Assembly (NCBI GenBank): GCA_036676455.1
Contig: JAKFCW010000047.1
Coordinates: 1-64,000 of the forward strand
Source: UBA4093 sp036676455
GTDB lineage: Bacteria > Cyanobacteriota > Sericytochromatia > S15B-MN24 > UBA4093
Direction: 5' to 3'
Length of the DNA stretch: 64,000 bases
A program made the translations under genes and the position numbers. Shown here piece after piece: positions 25,844 to 34,096 of this stretch; position 1 is the stretch's first letter; each line of letters opens with the position of its first letter. The notes under the pieces are model-generated. The model ran no database searches, was not told the DNA's origin, and saw only the letters and a list, made by a program, of their open reading frames with translations.

Positions 25844-25846
25844 GGT

Positions 25847-28276
25847 TTACTTGACGACCAGGTTCAGCAGGCGGCCGGGGACCAGGATCTTCTTGACGAT
25901 CACCTTGCCGGCGATCGCCTCCTGGGTCTCGGGTACCGCGAAGGCGAGCGCCTCGACCTCGGCTTGCTCGGCCTCGGCGGGAACCACCACGCGCGCGCGG
26001 ATCTTGCCGTTCACCTGGACCGCGATCTCGACCTCGTTCTCCTTGGTCAGCTCCTCGTCCCAGGCCGGCCACTCGGCGTAGGTGATGGTATCGCCGTGGC
26101 CCAGGCCCTCCCAAAGTTCCTCGGCGAGGTGGGGCGCGTACGGGGCCAGCAGCTTGACGAAGGCCTCCATGGCTGCCTGGGGCAGTTCGGCCTGCTTGTA
26201 GGCCTCGTTGATGAAGATCATCAGCTGCGAGATGGCCGTGTTGAAGCGCAGCGCCTCAGTATCATGGGTGACCTTCTTGATGGTCTTGTGAAGGGTGCGG
26301 GTGAACGCGTCGTCCGCCTTCGCATCCGGCCGGATGGCGGGGCTGAGCTTGCCTTCCTCGGTGACGAAGAGGCGGTAGACCCGGTTGAGGAAGCGGTACG
26401 CGCCGTCGACGCCGTTGGTGTTCCAGGGCTTGGTCGCTTCGAGGGGCCCCATGAACATCTCGTAGAGGCGCAGGGTGTCGGCGCCGGATTCCTTGACGAT
26501 GTCGTCCGGGTTGATGACGTTGCCGCGGGACTTCGACATCTTCTCGCCGTTCTCACCGAGGATCATGCCCTGGTTGACCAGCTTGTGGAAGGGCTCCTTG
26601 GTGGAGACGACGCCCAGGTCGTAGAGCACCTTGTGCCAGAAGCGGGCGTAGAGTAGGTGCAACACGGCGTGCTCGGCGCCTCCGATGTAGAGGTCGACCG
26701 GCATCCAGTACTGCTCCTTCTCCTTGGAGACGAGCTGCTCATCGTTCTTGGGGTCGATGTAGCGCAGGTAGTACCAGCAGCTACCGGCCCACTGGGGCAT
26801 GGTGTTGGTCTCCCGGCGGGCAGGCTTGCCGGTCTCGGGGTCGACCGTGTTGACCCAGTCGGTGACGTTGGCCAGCGGGGACTCGCCGGTGCCGGAGGGC
26901 TTGATCTCCTGGACGTCGGGAAGCAGCAGGGGCAGCTCCGACTCGGGAAGCGCCTTCATGGTGCCGTCCTCGAGGTAGATGATGGGAATGGGCTCGCCCC
27001 AGTAGCGCTGGCGGCTGAAAAGCCAGTCGCGCAGGCGGTACGAGATCTTCTTCTCGCCCACGCCCTGGGCTGCAAGCCAGTCGATCATCTTGGCCTTGGC
27101 GTCAGGGACGGCGAGGCCGTCGAGGAAGCCCGAGTTCACGAGCTTGCCGTCGCCGGTGTAGGCCTCCTGGGTCACGTCGCCGCCGGAGACCACCTCGAGG
27201 ATGGGCAGGTCGAACTTCTTCGCGAACTCCCAGTCGCGCTCGTCGTGGCCAGGCACCGCCATGATGGCGCCGGTGCCGTAGGTGGCGAGCACGTAGTCGG
27301 CGATCCAGACCGGGACGGGCTTGCCGGTGGCCGGGTTGATGGCGTAGGCGCCGGTGAAGACGCCCGACTTCTCCTTGGAGAGCTCGGTGCGCTCCAGGTC
27401 GGACTTGCGGGCGGCGGCGTCCTGGTAAGCCTTGACGGCCTCGCGCTGCTCCGGGGCGGTGATGATGTCGACCAGGTCGTGCTCAGGGGCCAGCACGGCG
27501 TAGGTGGCGCCGAAGAGGGTGTCCGGGCGAGTGGTGAAGACCGTCATGGAGTGGTCGGCGTGGCCCTGCAGGGCGAAGCGGACCTCGGCGCCCTCGGAGC
27601 GGCCGATCCAGTTGCGCTGCATCTCCTTGAGGCTCTCGGGCCAGTCCAGCTCCTCGAGGTCCGTAAGCAGGCGATCGGCGTAGGCCGTGATCTTGAGGAT
27701 CCACTGGCGCATGGGCTTGCGGATGACCGGATGGCCGCCACGCTCGGACTTGCCGTCGATGACCTCTTCGTTTGCCAGCACCGTTCCCAGGGCGGGGCAC
27801 CAGTTGACGGGGACCTCCGCGACGTAGGCGAGGCCCATCTTGTAGAGCTGCAGGAAGATCCACTGGGTCCACTTGTAGTAGTCGGGGTCGGTGGTGCTGA
27901 GCTCGCGGTCCCAGTCGTAGGAGAAGCCGAGCATCTTGATCTGGCGGCGGAAGTTGTCGATGTTGCGCTTGGTGATGATCGCCGGGTGCTGGCCGGTCTC
28001 GATGGCGAACTGCTCGGCGGGCAGGCCGAAGGCGTCCCATCCCATGGGATGGAGGACGTTGTAGCCGCGCAAGCGCTTGAAGCGGCTCACGATGTCGGTG
28101 GCCGTGTAGCCCTCGGGGTGGCCGACATGAAGCCCCGCCCCCGAGGGATAGGGGAACATGTCGAGGGCGTAGAACTTGGGCTTTTCCGAATCGTCGGAGG
28201 CCTTGAAGGTCTTATGCTGATCCCAGTACTGCTGCCACTTCGGCTCGATCGTTTGGAAGTTGTACTTGCCGTGCAT
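25847..28276 (-). CDS. leuS: Leucyl-tRNA synthetase
   Basis: The protein has 809 residues, normal for the bacterial enzyme. Class I motifs are present: the HIGH variant HVGH in PYPSGAGLHVGHPEGY and KMSKS in GEKMSKSRGN. The CP1 editing domain lies between them (about 220-420, with FTTRPDTLFGATY) and the anticodon-binding helical domain and C-terminal extension follow. It charges tRNA-Leu in the cytosol. AGGAG stands six bases before the ATG. The leader between this gene and the next upstream gene is under 100 bases and shows no T-box. Confidence 0.97.
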   Translation of the reverse strand: MHGKYNFQTIEPKWQQYWDQHKTFKASDDSEKPKFYALDMFPYPSGAGLHVGHPEGYTATDIVSRFKRLRGYNVLHPMGWDAFGLPAEQFAIETGQHPAIITKRNIDNFRRQIKMLGFSYDWDRELSTTDPDYYKWTQWIFLQLYKMGLAYVAEVPVNWCPALGTVLANEEVIDGKSERGGHPVIRKPMRQWILKITAYADRLLTDLEELDWPESLKEMQRNWIGRSEGAEVRFALQGHADHSMTVFTTRPDTLFGATYAVLAPEHDLVDIITAPEQREAVKAYQDAAARKSDLERTELSKEKSGVFTGAYAINPATGKPVPVWIADYVLATYGTGAIMAVPGHDERDWEFAKKFDLPILEVVSGGDVTQEAYTGDGKLVNSGFLDGLAVPDAKAKMIDWLAAQGVGEKKISYRLRDWLFSRQRYWGEPIPIIYLEDGTMKALPESELPLLLPDVQEIKPSGTGESPLANVTDWVNTVDPETGKPARRETNTMPQWAGSCWYYLRYIDPKNDEQLVSKEKEQYWMPVDLYIGGAEHAVLHLLYARFWHKVLYDLGVVSTKEPFHKLVNQGMILGENGEKMSKSRGNVINPDDIVKESGADTLRLYEMFMGPLEATKPWNTNGVDGAYRFLNRVYRLFVTEEGKLSPAIRPDAKADDAFTRTLHKTIKKVTHDTEALRFNTAISQLMIFINEAYKQAELPQAAMEAFVKLLAPYAPHLAEELWEGLGHGDTITYAEWPAWDEELTKENEVEIAVQVNGKIRARVVVPAEAEQAEVEALAFAVPETQEAIAGKVIVKKILVPGRLLNLVVK

Positions 28277-28365
28277 CTGCTGCTCCTGATAGCGAGGTGA
28301 GCGCTTAAAGCGGGATCGGGCCGCGTTTGCGCGGCGCGATCCGCCTCGAATGGGCCATTATACCA

Positions 28366-28986
28366 TCATGGCCAGTTGCGCTCGAGCTTGGTGAGCTGCT
28401 CGCGCGACGTCTTGAGGTGCACGCCGTCGTCGTCGACGCCGCTGACCCAGCTGAGCGGGACCGAGACGTCATGCGTGAAGAAGAAGCCCTTGCGGACCAC
28501 GAAGCCGGTGGCCCGCTCCAGCTCGGGGTCAATGAGCACCTGGTCGATTCGCCCGCACTCGCCATCCGAGCAGAGGACCGGAAGCCCTTCCTTCAGCTCG
28601 ACCTCGCCGTCGGGGATGTGGTGATGCTCGATGGGCAACGGGCCGGGATTGAAGACCCCGAGATCGGGCAGGGGCATGATTGCGCAGCCCTCGGCGTACG
28701 GGTGCGCCACGTCCGTCGTGGGCAGGCAGTAATCCGTGGAGAGGTAGTCGGGAAGCTCTGCGAGCTCGTCGGCGGCGACCTTGAGGTGCAGGCCGTCCGG
28801 GGCGATCCGGCCCACCATGCCCATGGGCATGACCACGTCCCGGCCGTCGCCGATCCGGATGATCAGATGGGTGACGCTCCCAGTCTGGGGAGCCAGGACG
28901 ACCCGGCGCAGACGACCGCAGCGGCCGTCGAGGCAACGCACCTCCGCGTCGAAGCGAAGCGACTCTTCCATCGTCCGGTCCTTCAT
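28366..28986 (-). CDS. Protein with two PRC-barrel-like domains
   Basis: A soluble protein of 206 residues with two similar halves. The first starts near residue 8 (AEVRCLDGRCGRLRRVVLAP) and the second near 130 (LPVLCSDGECGRIDQVLIDP). Both follow the PRC-barrel pattern, a small beta barrel that in other proteins binds RNA-processing or photosynthetic partners. The halves share the core CxDGxCGRI/L, with Cys pairs that could bind a metal or form a disulfide. The start at 28986 is set by GGAGGAGAGG; the frame is open 24 codons upstream. Function unknown; often annotated as a stress-linked DUF2171-type protein. Confidence 0.78.
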   Translation of the reverse strand: MKDRTMEESLRFDAEVRCLDGRCGRLRRVVLAPQTGSVTHLIIRIGDGRDVVMPMGMVGRIAPDGLHLKVAADELAELPDYLSTDYCLPTTDVAHPYAEGCAIMPLPDLGVFNPGPLPIEHHHIPDGEVELKEGLPVLCSDGECGRIDQVLIDPELERATGFVVRKGFFFTHDVSVPLSWVSGVDDDGVHLKTSREQLTKLERNWP

Positions 28987-29209
28987 CCTCTCCTCCTTTC
29001 GGGGGCAAGCTCGGGGGCAAGCCGGGATCGGGAACCGTCCCGCCCCCCATCCTAGCAAATCGCGACCTCCCGGGACGCGCGCAATCGGGGCCGGATCCTC
29101 TCCAGCCGTGGCCCATCACCTCAGCTCCCCGCTCGGAGCGCGGAGATACCCGTCCCAAACCCGGGTCCGTGGGGGAGGAGGTTCCCGGCCCTCGACGCGG
29201 AACCGTGCG

Positions 29210-29239
29210 TTGACAGGCCAAAACGGCGGGAGATACAGT
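29210..29239 (+). promoter_or_regulatory. Promoter of the KGG-repeat operon
   Basis: A perfect -35 TTGACA (29210-29215) and a -10 TACAGT (29234-29239) with an 18-base spacer. This is a housekeeping-type promoter, not the GTTT/GGGTAT type used for the related gsiB of Bacillus. Confidence 0.55.
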
Positions 29240-29244
29240 ACGGG

Positions 29245-29276
29245 CCAAGGTTAATAAAAATTAACTAAAAACCTTG
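29245..29276 (+). promoter_or_regulatory. 5' stem-loop in the KGG operon leader
   Basis: A perfect 8-bp outer stem (29245-29252 with 29269-29276 in register CCAAGGTT/AACCTTGG) encloses a second dyad GTTAAT-AAAA-ATTAAC (29250-29265). The two overlap and would compete. It begins about where transcription from the upstream promoter should start. Confidence 0.55.
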
Positions 29277-29310
29277 GCGGTTCGGGATAGGCGGAATAAG
29301 GAGGGTTACC

Positions 29311-29715
29311 ATGGCGCGGAAGACGACGACGACTCGCGCGGCGGCCCCGAAGTCCAGCGGCGAGCTATCGGTTCGCGAAGCGGGACGACTGGGCGGCAAC
29401 AAGGTCAAGGAAAAATACGGCCCCGATTTCTACTCCGAGATCGGGACGAAGGGCGGCGAGACGGTTCGGCGAGAAGTCGAGAAGGGCACGCTTCCCAAGG
29501 ACTTCTACTCGCAGATCGGCCAGAAGGGCGGCAACACCGTCAAGGAAGAGTACGGGGCCGAGTTCTACTCGCAGATCGGCAAGAAGGGCGGCAACAAGGT
29601 CAAGGAAGAGTACGGGCCCGAGTTCTACTCGCAGATCGGCACGAAGGGCGGCAACAAGGTCCGCGATCTGATCAACGCCGGCAAGGCGCAGTTGGAAGGG
29701 CGCACCAAGCGCTAG
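29311..29715 (+). CDS. KGG-repeat protein (GsiB-like), five units
   Basis: The protein has 134 residues. After a short basic N-terminus it has five units of about 20 residues of the form [KL]GGxxVKEEYGPEFYSQIG, the KGG motif of general-stress proteins such as GsiB of Bacillus subtilis. Such proteins are very hydrophilic, probably disordered or hydration-protective, and are made during desiccation, heat or starvation. Neighbouring units are nearly identical at the DNA level (29521-29700), so the gene grew by internal duplication. AGGAGG precedes the ATG. It is the first of three tandem KGG genes. Unit two carries an insertion (VRREVEKGTLPKDFY). Confidence 0.9.
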   Translation: MARKTTTTRAAAPKSSGELSVREAGRLGGNKVKEKYGPDFYSEIGTKGGETVRREVEKGTLPKDFYSQIGQKGGNTVKEEYGAEFYSQIGKKGGNKVKEEYGPEFYSQIGTKGGNKVRDLINAGKAQLEGRTKR

Positions 29716-29747
29716 TCAAGCGCGCGTGAGGAAAGGGGTGAACGGGG

Positions 29748-30050
29748 ATGGCTGAGAAGCGCGATCGCGAGAAACAGGGTGACATGAGCGTCCGCGAGGC
29801 CGGGCACCTGGGCGGCGAGAAGGTCAAGGAGAAATACGGTCCGGACTTCTACTCCGAGATCGGCCACAAGGGCGGCGAGAAGACCGCCGAGACCCATGGG
29901 CGCGAGTTCTACCAGGAGATCGGACACAAGGGCGGCGAGACCGTCAAGGAGAAGTACGGTCCCGAGTTCTACTCGGAAATCGGTCATGAAGGCGGCCAGA
30001 AGGTCAAGGACCTGATCGAGAAGGGCAAGGAAGCAGAAGGCAACAAGTAG
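29748..30050 (+). CDS. KGG-repeat protein, four units
   Basis: The protein has 100 residues and the same design as its upstream neighbour: a short polar start (MAEKRDREKQGDMSVREAGH) and four KGG-type units, with the last one EGG in place of KGG, then a charged tail. The units contain KEKYGPEFYSEIG. It starts 32 bases after the previous gene, preceded by a purine-rich site (AAAGGGG) at slightly long distance. It is a paralogue of the first and third genes and is probably made from the same mRNA. Confidence 0.88.
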   Translation: MAEKRDREKQGDMSVREAGHLGGEKVKEKYGPDFYSEIGHKGGEKTAETHGREFYQEIGHKGGETVKEKYGPEFYSEIGHEGGQKVKDLIEKGKEAEGNK

Positions 30051-30078
30051 CGCCCTTCCAGGGAGAAAGGAGTTTCCC

Positions 30079-30309
30079 ATGGCGAAACAGCCCTCGAACC
30101 AGGGCGGCATGTCCGTCCGCGAAGCCGGCCGCAAGGGCGGCAACACCGTCAAGCAAAAATACGGCCCGGAGTTCTACTCCGAGATCGGCCAAAAGGGAGG
30201 CGAGACGGTCCTGCGCGAGCGCGGCCCGGAGTTCTTCTCCGAGATCGGCCACAAGGGCGGTCAGAAGGTCAAGGAGCTCATCGAGGAAGGCAAGCGCCGG
30301 ACGAAGTAA
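30079..30309 (+). CDS. KGG-repeat protein, three units
   Basis: The protein has 76 residues and three KGG units (RKGGNTVKQKYGPEFYSEIG and so on) between a short glutamine-rich start and a basic tail. AAGGAG stands before the ATG. It is the third tandem paralogue, 28 bases after the second, and is followed by a terminator. A single-gene homologue of this size is the common form in other bacteria. Confidence 0.88.
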   Translation: MAKQPSNQGGMSVREAGRKGGNTVKQKYGPEFYSEIGQKGGETVLRERGPEFFSEIGHKGGQKVKELIEEGKRRTK

Positions 30310-30321
30310 GCTCTCAACCGA

Positions 30322-30357
30322 GAGGCCGGGATCCCAACGGATCCCGGCCTCCGGTCT
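30322..30357 (+). terminator. Terminator of the KGG operon
   Basis: A perfect 13-bp stem (30322-30334 with 30339-30351) with a 4-base loop. The T run after it is weak (CGGTCTT). Confidence 0.65.
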
Positions 30358-30439
30358 TGCGCGTGGCTGACATGCGGAGCCTGTGGTGTTGGGACCTCAA
30401 CAGGGGGCGAGAAACGGCGTAGACCTAGGGTTCCAGGGA

Positions 30440-30448
30440 TGTTAAAAT
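30440..30448 (+). promoter_or_regulatory. Extended -10 promoter candidate for the OPT gene
   Basis: TGTTAAAAT: TG, one base, then TAAAAT, one mismatch from consensus. No clear -35. It lies about 55 bases before the start codon. Confidence 0.35.
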
Positions 30449-30501
30449 CTGGTTAGCAACCCTCATGGCCCCCCGGGCCCCTATCCAAAGGTGCAAACCG
30501 C

Positions 30502-32436
30502 ATGTCCACGACCGTCCAGAATCCCGCGGAGGCTGAAGACGCCCCCGAACGTGAGCTGACGCCCCGCGAGCGCGAGCTCCACTGGTTCCACCACGTCTAC
30601 CAGGGCGACTCCATGCCTCAGCTCACCGTCCGATCCGTGGTGATGGGCGGCATCCTGGGCGGCTTCATGTCGCTGTCGAACCTGTACGTCGGCCTCAAGA
30701 CCGGCTGGGGACTCGGCGTCGCCATCACCGCGTGCATCCTCTCCTACGCCATCTGGACCACGCTGCGCAAGATCGGCGTCGCGAAGACGGACATGTCCAT
30801 CCTGGAAAACAACGCCATGCAGTCGACGGCCTCGTCGGCGGGCTACTCGACCGGCGGCACCATGACCTCCGCCATCGCCGCCTACCTGCTGGTCACCCAG
30901 ACCCACATGGAGTTCTGGACGCTGCTGGGGTGGACCTTCTTCCTGGCGATGCTGGGCGTCATGCTCGCCATCCCCATGAAGCGCCAGATGATCAACGTCG
31001 AGCAGCTGCGTTTCCCCTCGGGAACGGCTGCCGCGACCACCCTCAAGAGCCTCCACGCCAAGGGGACCGAGGCCGTGATCCAGGCCAAGCTGCTCTTCTG
31101 GTCGATGGGCATCGGCGCCTTCGTGGCATGGTTCCGCGACGGCATGTCCTGGCTCGGTAGCCGCCTCGCCACCCCGGCCACCTTCAGGGACCTCCCCGGC
31201 CTGGGAGTTCCCGGCCCCCTCAAGGGCATCGTCGACAAGCTGACGATTCCCGCCCAGTTCGAGATTCCCTTCTTCAGGCTGGCCGGCCAGCCCCTCTCCA
31301 AGTGGACCATCTCCTTCGAGGCCTCGCTCATCATGATCGCCGCCGGCGCCATCATGGGCTGGAAGGTCGGCTGGAGCCTGCTGCTGGGCGCCTTCATCAA
31401 CTTCGGCATCGCCGCGCCTTACGTCTGGGAGCACTTCCCCGGCGCCATCTCGTCGCTGAGCTACCGCGGCATCACGGGCTGGAGCCTCTGGGCGGGCGCC
31501 TCGCTGATGGTCACCTCCGGCTTGATGGCCTTCGCCCTGCAGTGGAAGACCATCGCCCGCGCCCTGAAGCCCGCCAAGTCCGCCGACGGCAAGGTGGAGG
31601 ACGATCCGCTGGCCGCCATCGAGGTGCCCTCCAGCTGGTTCTGGACCGGCACGACCGTCGCCGCGCTGGGCGTCATGGCCATCATGCACTTCGCCTTCCA
31701 CGTCGCCCCTTGGATGAGCATCATCGCCGTGGTGATGACCTTCTTCCTCTCGCTGGTCGCCTGCCGCGCCACCGGTGAGACGGACACCACCCCCATCGGC
31801 GCCATGGGCAAGATCACCCAGCTCACCTACGGCATGCTCGCCCCGGCCAACATGGTCACCAACCTCATGACCGCCTGCGTGACGGCCGGCGCCGCGGGTT
31901 CCGCCGCCGACCTCCTCACCGACCTCAAGTCCGGCTACCTGCTGGGCGCCAACCCCCGCAAGCAGTTCCTGGCGCAGTTCGCGGGCATCTTCGTCGGCAC
32001 CGCCGTCGTCGTGCCGGTCTTCTACGTCCTGGTGCCCACCGCATCGGTGCTCGGCTCGGACAAGTTCCCGGCTCCCTCGGCGCAGGTCTGGGCCAGCGTC
32101 GCCCAGTTGCTGAGCAACGGCATCGCGAGCCTGCACCCGGCGGCTCTCGCCGGCCTGGTCATCGGCGCCGTGATCGGCCTCATCCTGCCCCTCCTCGAGA
32201 AGTTCGCCCCCAAGCAGGCCAAGCCGTTCATCCCCTCGGCGATGGGCCTCGGCCTCGCGTTCGTCATCCCCGCCTGGAACGCCATCTCGATGTTCCTCGG
32301 CGCGCTGATCGCGCTTCTCTGGGAGCGCTTCAGCCCCCGGACCGCGACGCTCGCCCTGATCGCGATCGCCTCGGGCCTCATCGCCGGCGAGAGCCTCATG
32401 GGCGTCGCCGTGGCGCTCCTGGGTGTCCTGCCTTAA
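30502..32436 (+). CDS. OPT family oligopeptide transporter
   Basis: The protein has 644 residues with around 14-16 predicted membrane helices and a soluble N-terminal tail of about 45 residues. The N-terminal core QLTVRSVVMGGILGGFMSLS and the segment NLYVGLKTGWGLGVAIT are typical of the prokaryotic OPT family, as is MINVEQLRFPSGTAAA. These are proton-coupled importers of small peptides or metal chelates; the substrate cannot be told here. A weak AAAGG lies before the ATG. It stands alone between terminators. Together with the two Dpp-type systems it points to a peptide-using lifestyle. Confidence 0.92.
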   Translation: MSTTVQNPAEAEDAPERELTPRERELHWFHHVYQGDSMPQLTVRSVVMGGILGGFMSLSNLYVGLKTGWGLGVAITACILSYAIWTTLRKIGVAKTDMSILENNAMQSTASSAGYSTGGTMTSAIAAYLLVTQTHMEFWTLLGWTFFLAMLGVMLAIPMKRQMINVEQLRFPSGTAAATTLKSLHAKGTEAVIQAKLLFWSMGIGAFVAWFRDGMSWLGSRLATPATFRDLPGLGVPGPLKGIVDKLTIPAQFEIPFFRLAGQPLSKWTISFEASLIMIAAGAIMGWKVGWSLLLGAFINFGIAAPYVWEHFPGAISSLSYRGITGWSLWAGASLMVTSGLMAFALQWKTIARALKPAKSADGKVEDDPLAAIEVPSSWFWTGTTVAALGVMAIMHFAFHVAPWMSIIAVVMTFFLSLVACRATGETDTTPIGAMGKITQLTYGMLAPANMVTNLMTACVTAGAAGSAADLLTDLKSGYLLGANPRKQFLAQFAGIFVGTAVVVPVFYVLVPTASVLGSDKFPAPSAQVWASVAQLLSNGIASLHPAALAGLVIGAVIGLILPLLEKFAPKQAKPFIPSAMGLGLAFVIPAWNAISMFLGALIALLWERFSPRTATLALIAIASGLIAGESLMGVAVALLGVLP

Positions 32437-32483
32437 ACGATCCTCGTTGCGGCAACACGGCCTCACCGCCATTCGCAAATGAC

Positions 32484-32519
32484 AGCGCGAGGGCTCCCCG
32501 AGGGGAGCCCTCGCGCTTT
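32484..32519 (+). terminator. Terminator of the OPT gene
   Basis: A perfect 15-16-bp stem (32484-32499 with 32502-32517) with a very small loop, then TTT. Confidence 0.75.
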
Positions 32520-32701
32520 GCCCGTCCTTCCTGGATTTTGACAATGCCGAGGGGTGGCTTTGCCGCTCAGATGCGGCTATAGCCGCCCCCAAAGGATTGG
32601 CTAGATCGGAGTTCGGAATTCCCCTTCGCCCCACTATCATCCCGACACCCCACCACAGACTTGGGGGGATCGTGACGCTGGGTCAGGGCAAGGAGGTACC
32701 G

Positions 32702-33100
32702 ATGAGAGGGAAGTCATCCAAGTTTGGTCTGCTGGGCGTGCTCGCCATCAGCATGGTAGGTTGCAGTGCGCCGGCTCCCACCCCTAGCGTGGACGCTCAG
32801 CGGCCCGCGAACTCCGCCGTCGACCTGGCTCCCAGCATCGCCATTCCTGAGCGCGTCACGGCCAGCGAGATGGTGAAGGGTGACGAGCCCGAGGTCTTCG
32901 AGACGCAGCAGCGGCGGAGACGCCCGTGGGTCCGCTGGCGCCGTGCCTTCTACGGCGGCAACCCCTACTACGTGCCATACAACTACTACTACTGGTATTC
33001 GCGCCCGTACTACGAACCGTATTACTCCGGCGTCTACTGGAACTACTACGATCGCCCCGGCTTCCGGTACCGCAGCCGCCGCTTCCGGCGCGTCTACTAG
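32702..33100 (+). CDS. Tyrosine- and arginine-rich small lipoprotein
   Basis: The protein has 132 residues from the ATG at 32702, which follows a perfect AAGGAGG. It has a lipoprotein signal with lipobox SMVGC. The middle is ordinary, and from about residue 70 it becomes extreme: a basic patch (QQRRRRPWVRWRRAFYGG), then a run dense in Tyr (YYVPYNYYYWYSRPYYEPYY) and a final Arg/Tyr patch. Such tails can stick to nucleic acid, polysaccharide or surfaces. I do not recognise a family. An upstream in-frame TTG at 32597 is not needed. Confidence 0.8.
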   Translation: MRGKSSKFGLLGVLAISMVGCSAPAPTPSVDAQRPANSAVDLAPSIAIPERVTASEMVKGDEPEVFETQQRRRRPWVRWRRAFYGGNPYYVPYNYYYWYSRPYYEPYYSGVYWNYYDRPGFRYRSRRFRRVY

Positions 33101-33121
33101 ATCGGACCAAGGGAGAAATGC

Positions 33122-33152
33122 GGAGGGCGGCTCGCCAGACGAGCCGCCCTCC
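33122..33152. terminator. Hairpin between the lipoprotein gene and dppC
   Basis: A perfect 13-bp stem (33122-33134 with 33140-33152) with a 5-base loop between convergent genes. T runs on both sides are weak, so efficiency is uncertain. Confidence 0.6.
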
Positions 33153-33179
33153 TCTCGGTTGAACCGGGCTGCGCGAACG

Positions 33180-34088
33180 CTAGCGCTTGAGCTTGGGGTC
33201 GAGCGCGTCGCGAAGCCCATCGCCCACGAAGTTGATGCTCGCGACCGTCAGGAAGATCAGCAGGCCCGGGTAGAAGGCCAGCCACGGCGTCGAGATCATG
33301 TACTGCTGCGCGTCGGTCAGCATGTTCCCCCAGGACGGCGTGGGAGGCTGGATGCCGAAGCCGAGGAAGGACAGCGCCGACTCCAGCATGATGGCGTCCG
33401 CCACGCCCAGGGTGGCCGCCACGAAGATGGGGGCCAGGGCGTTGGGCAGCATGTGGCGGATCATGATCCAGACCGAGGACGCTCCCTGCGCATGAGAGGC
33501 CTCGATGAATTCCTGGTTGCGCAGCGACAGGAACTCGCCGCGCACCAGGCGCGCCACGCCCATCCAACTCGTCGCACCCAGGATCAGCACGATGACCGCG
33601 AGGTCCTTGCCGAGGAACTTCATCATGACCATCAGGAGCATGAGGATGGGAATCGACAGGAAGACATCGGTCACGCGCATGCCTGCCATGTCCACCCACT
33701 TGCCGAAGTAGCCGGCCAGCCCGCCCACGATGGTGCCGATCACGACGCCCAGGAAGGCGACCGAGAGGCCCACCGAAAGCGAGATGCGGCCCGCATGCAT
33801 CAGGCGGGTGAAGATGTCGCGCCCCAGCTCGTCGGTGCCCAGCCAGTGGGCCACGGAGGGCCATTGCTGGTTGGAGTTGGGCAGGTCGATGCCGTCGAAG
33901 GTGTAAGGCGACAGAAGCGGCCCCACGAACGACATGAGGATGAGTAAGATCAGGGTGATGGCGCCCGCCACCGCCATGCGGTGCTTCACGAAGCGGCGCA
34001 TGACCAGCTTCCAGTAGGGCTGGGCGGGTTCGGCGAACTCCGACTTGGGGCGCTCCGCCGCGGCCGAGGGGGAAAGTTGCGTCGACAT
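33180..34088 (-). CDS. dppC: Peptide ABC transporter permease DppC
   Basis: The protein has 302 residues. It has a cytosolic N-terminal arm, about six membrane helices, the EAA loop EASHAQGASSVWIMIRHMLP and the C-terminal signature PPTPSWGNMLTDAQQY. It is the last gene of the operon dppD-dppF-binding protein-dppB-dppC. The ATG at 34088 is set by AGGAGG. The same frame is open far upstream across dppB on the other phase, which is only a consequence of the high GC content. Confidence 0.93.
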   Translation of the reverse strand: MSTQLSPSAAAERPKSEFAEPAQPYWKLVMRRFVKHRMAVAGAITLILLILMSFVGPLLSPYTFDGIDLPNSNQQWPSVAHWLGTDELGRDIFTRLMHAGRISLSVGLSVAFLGVVIGTIVGGLAGYFGKWVDMAGMRVTDVFLSIPILMLLMVMMKFLGKDLAVIVLILGATSWMGVARLVRGEFLSLRNQEFIEASHAQGASSVWIMIRHMLPNALAPIFVAATLGVADAIMLESALSFLGFGIQPPTPSWGNMLTDAQQYMISTPWLAFYPGLLIFLTVASINFVGDGLRDALDPKLKR

Positions 34089-34096
34089 CCGTCCTC

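Larger units (their letters stand above)
28987..29310. other. Intergenic region between the PRC-barrel gene and the KGG genes
   Basis: A gene-free stretch of 324 bases between divergent genes. The left 200 bases are GC-rich and show no signal I can defend. The right part holds the KGG operon promoter (29210-29239), a 5' stem-loop (29245-29276) and an AT-rich patch, then the AGGAGG at the KGG start. Confidence 0.7.

Noticed and set aside
28277..28365. T-box or other leader element upstream of leuS
   Set aside because: The region is under 100 bases and shows only a GC-rich inverted repeat without T-box sequence.
29245..29300. SigB-type promoter (GTTT...GGGTAT) for the KGG operon, as for gsiB in Bacillus
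   Set aside because: GGTTAA and GGGATA are present but with wrong spacing; a good TTGACA/TACAGT pair lies just upstream.
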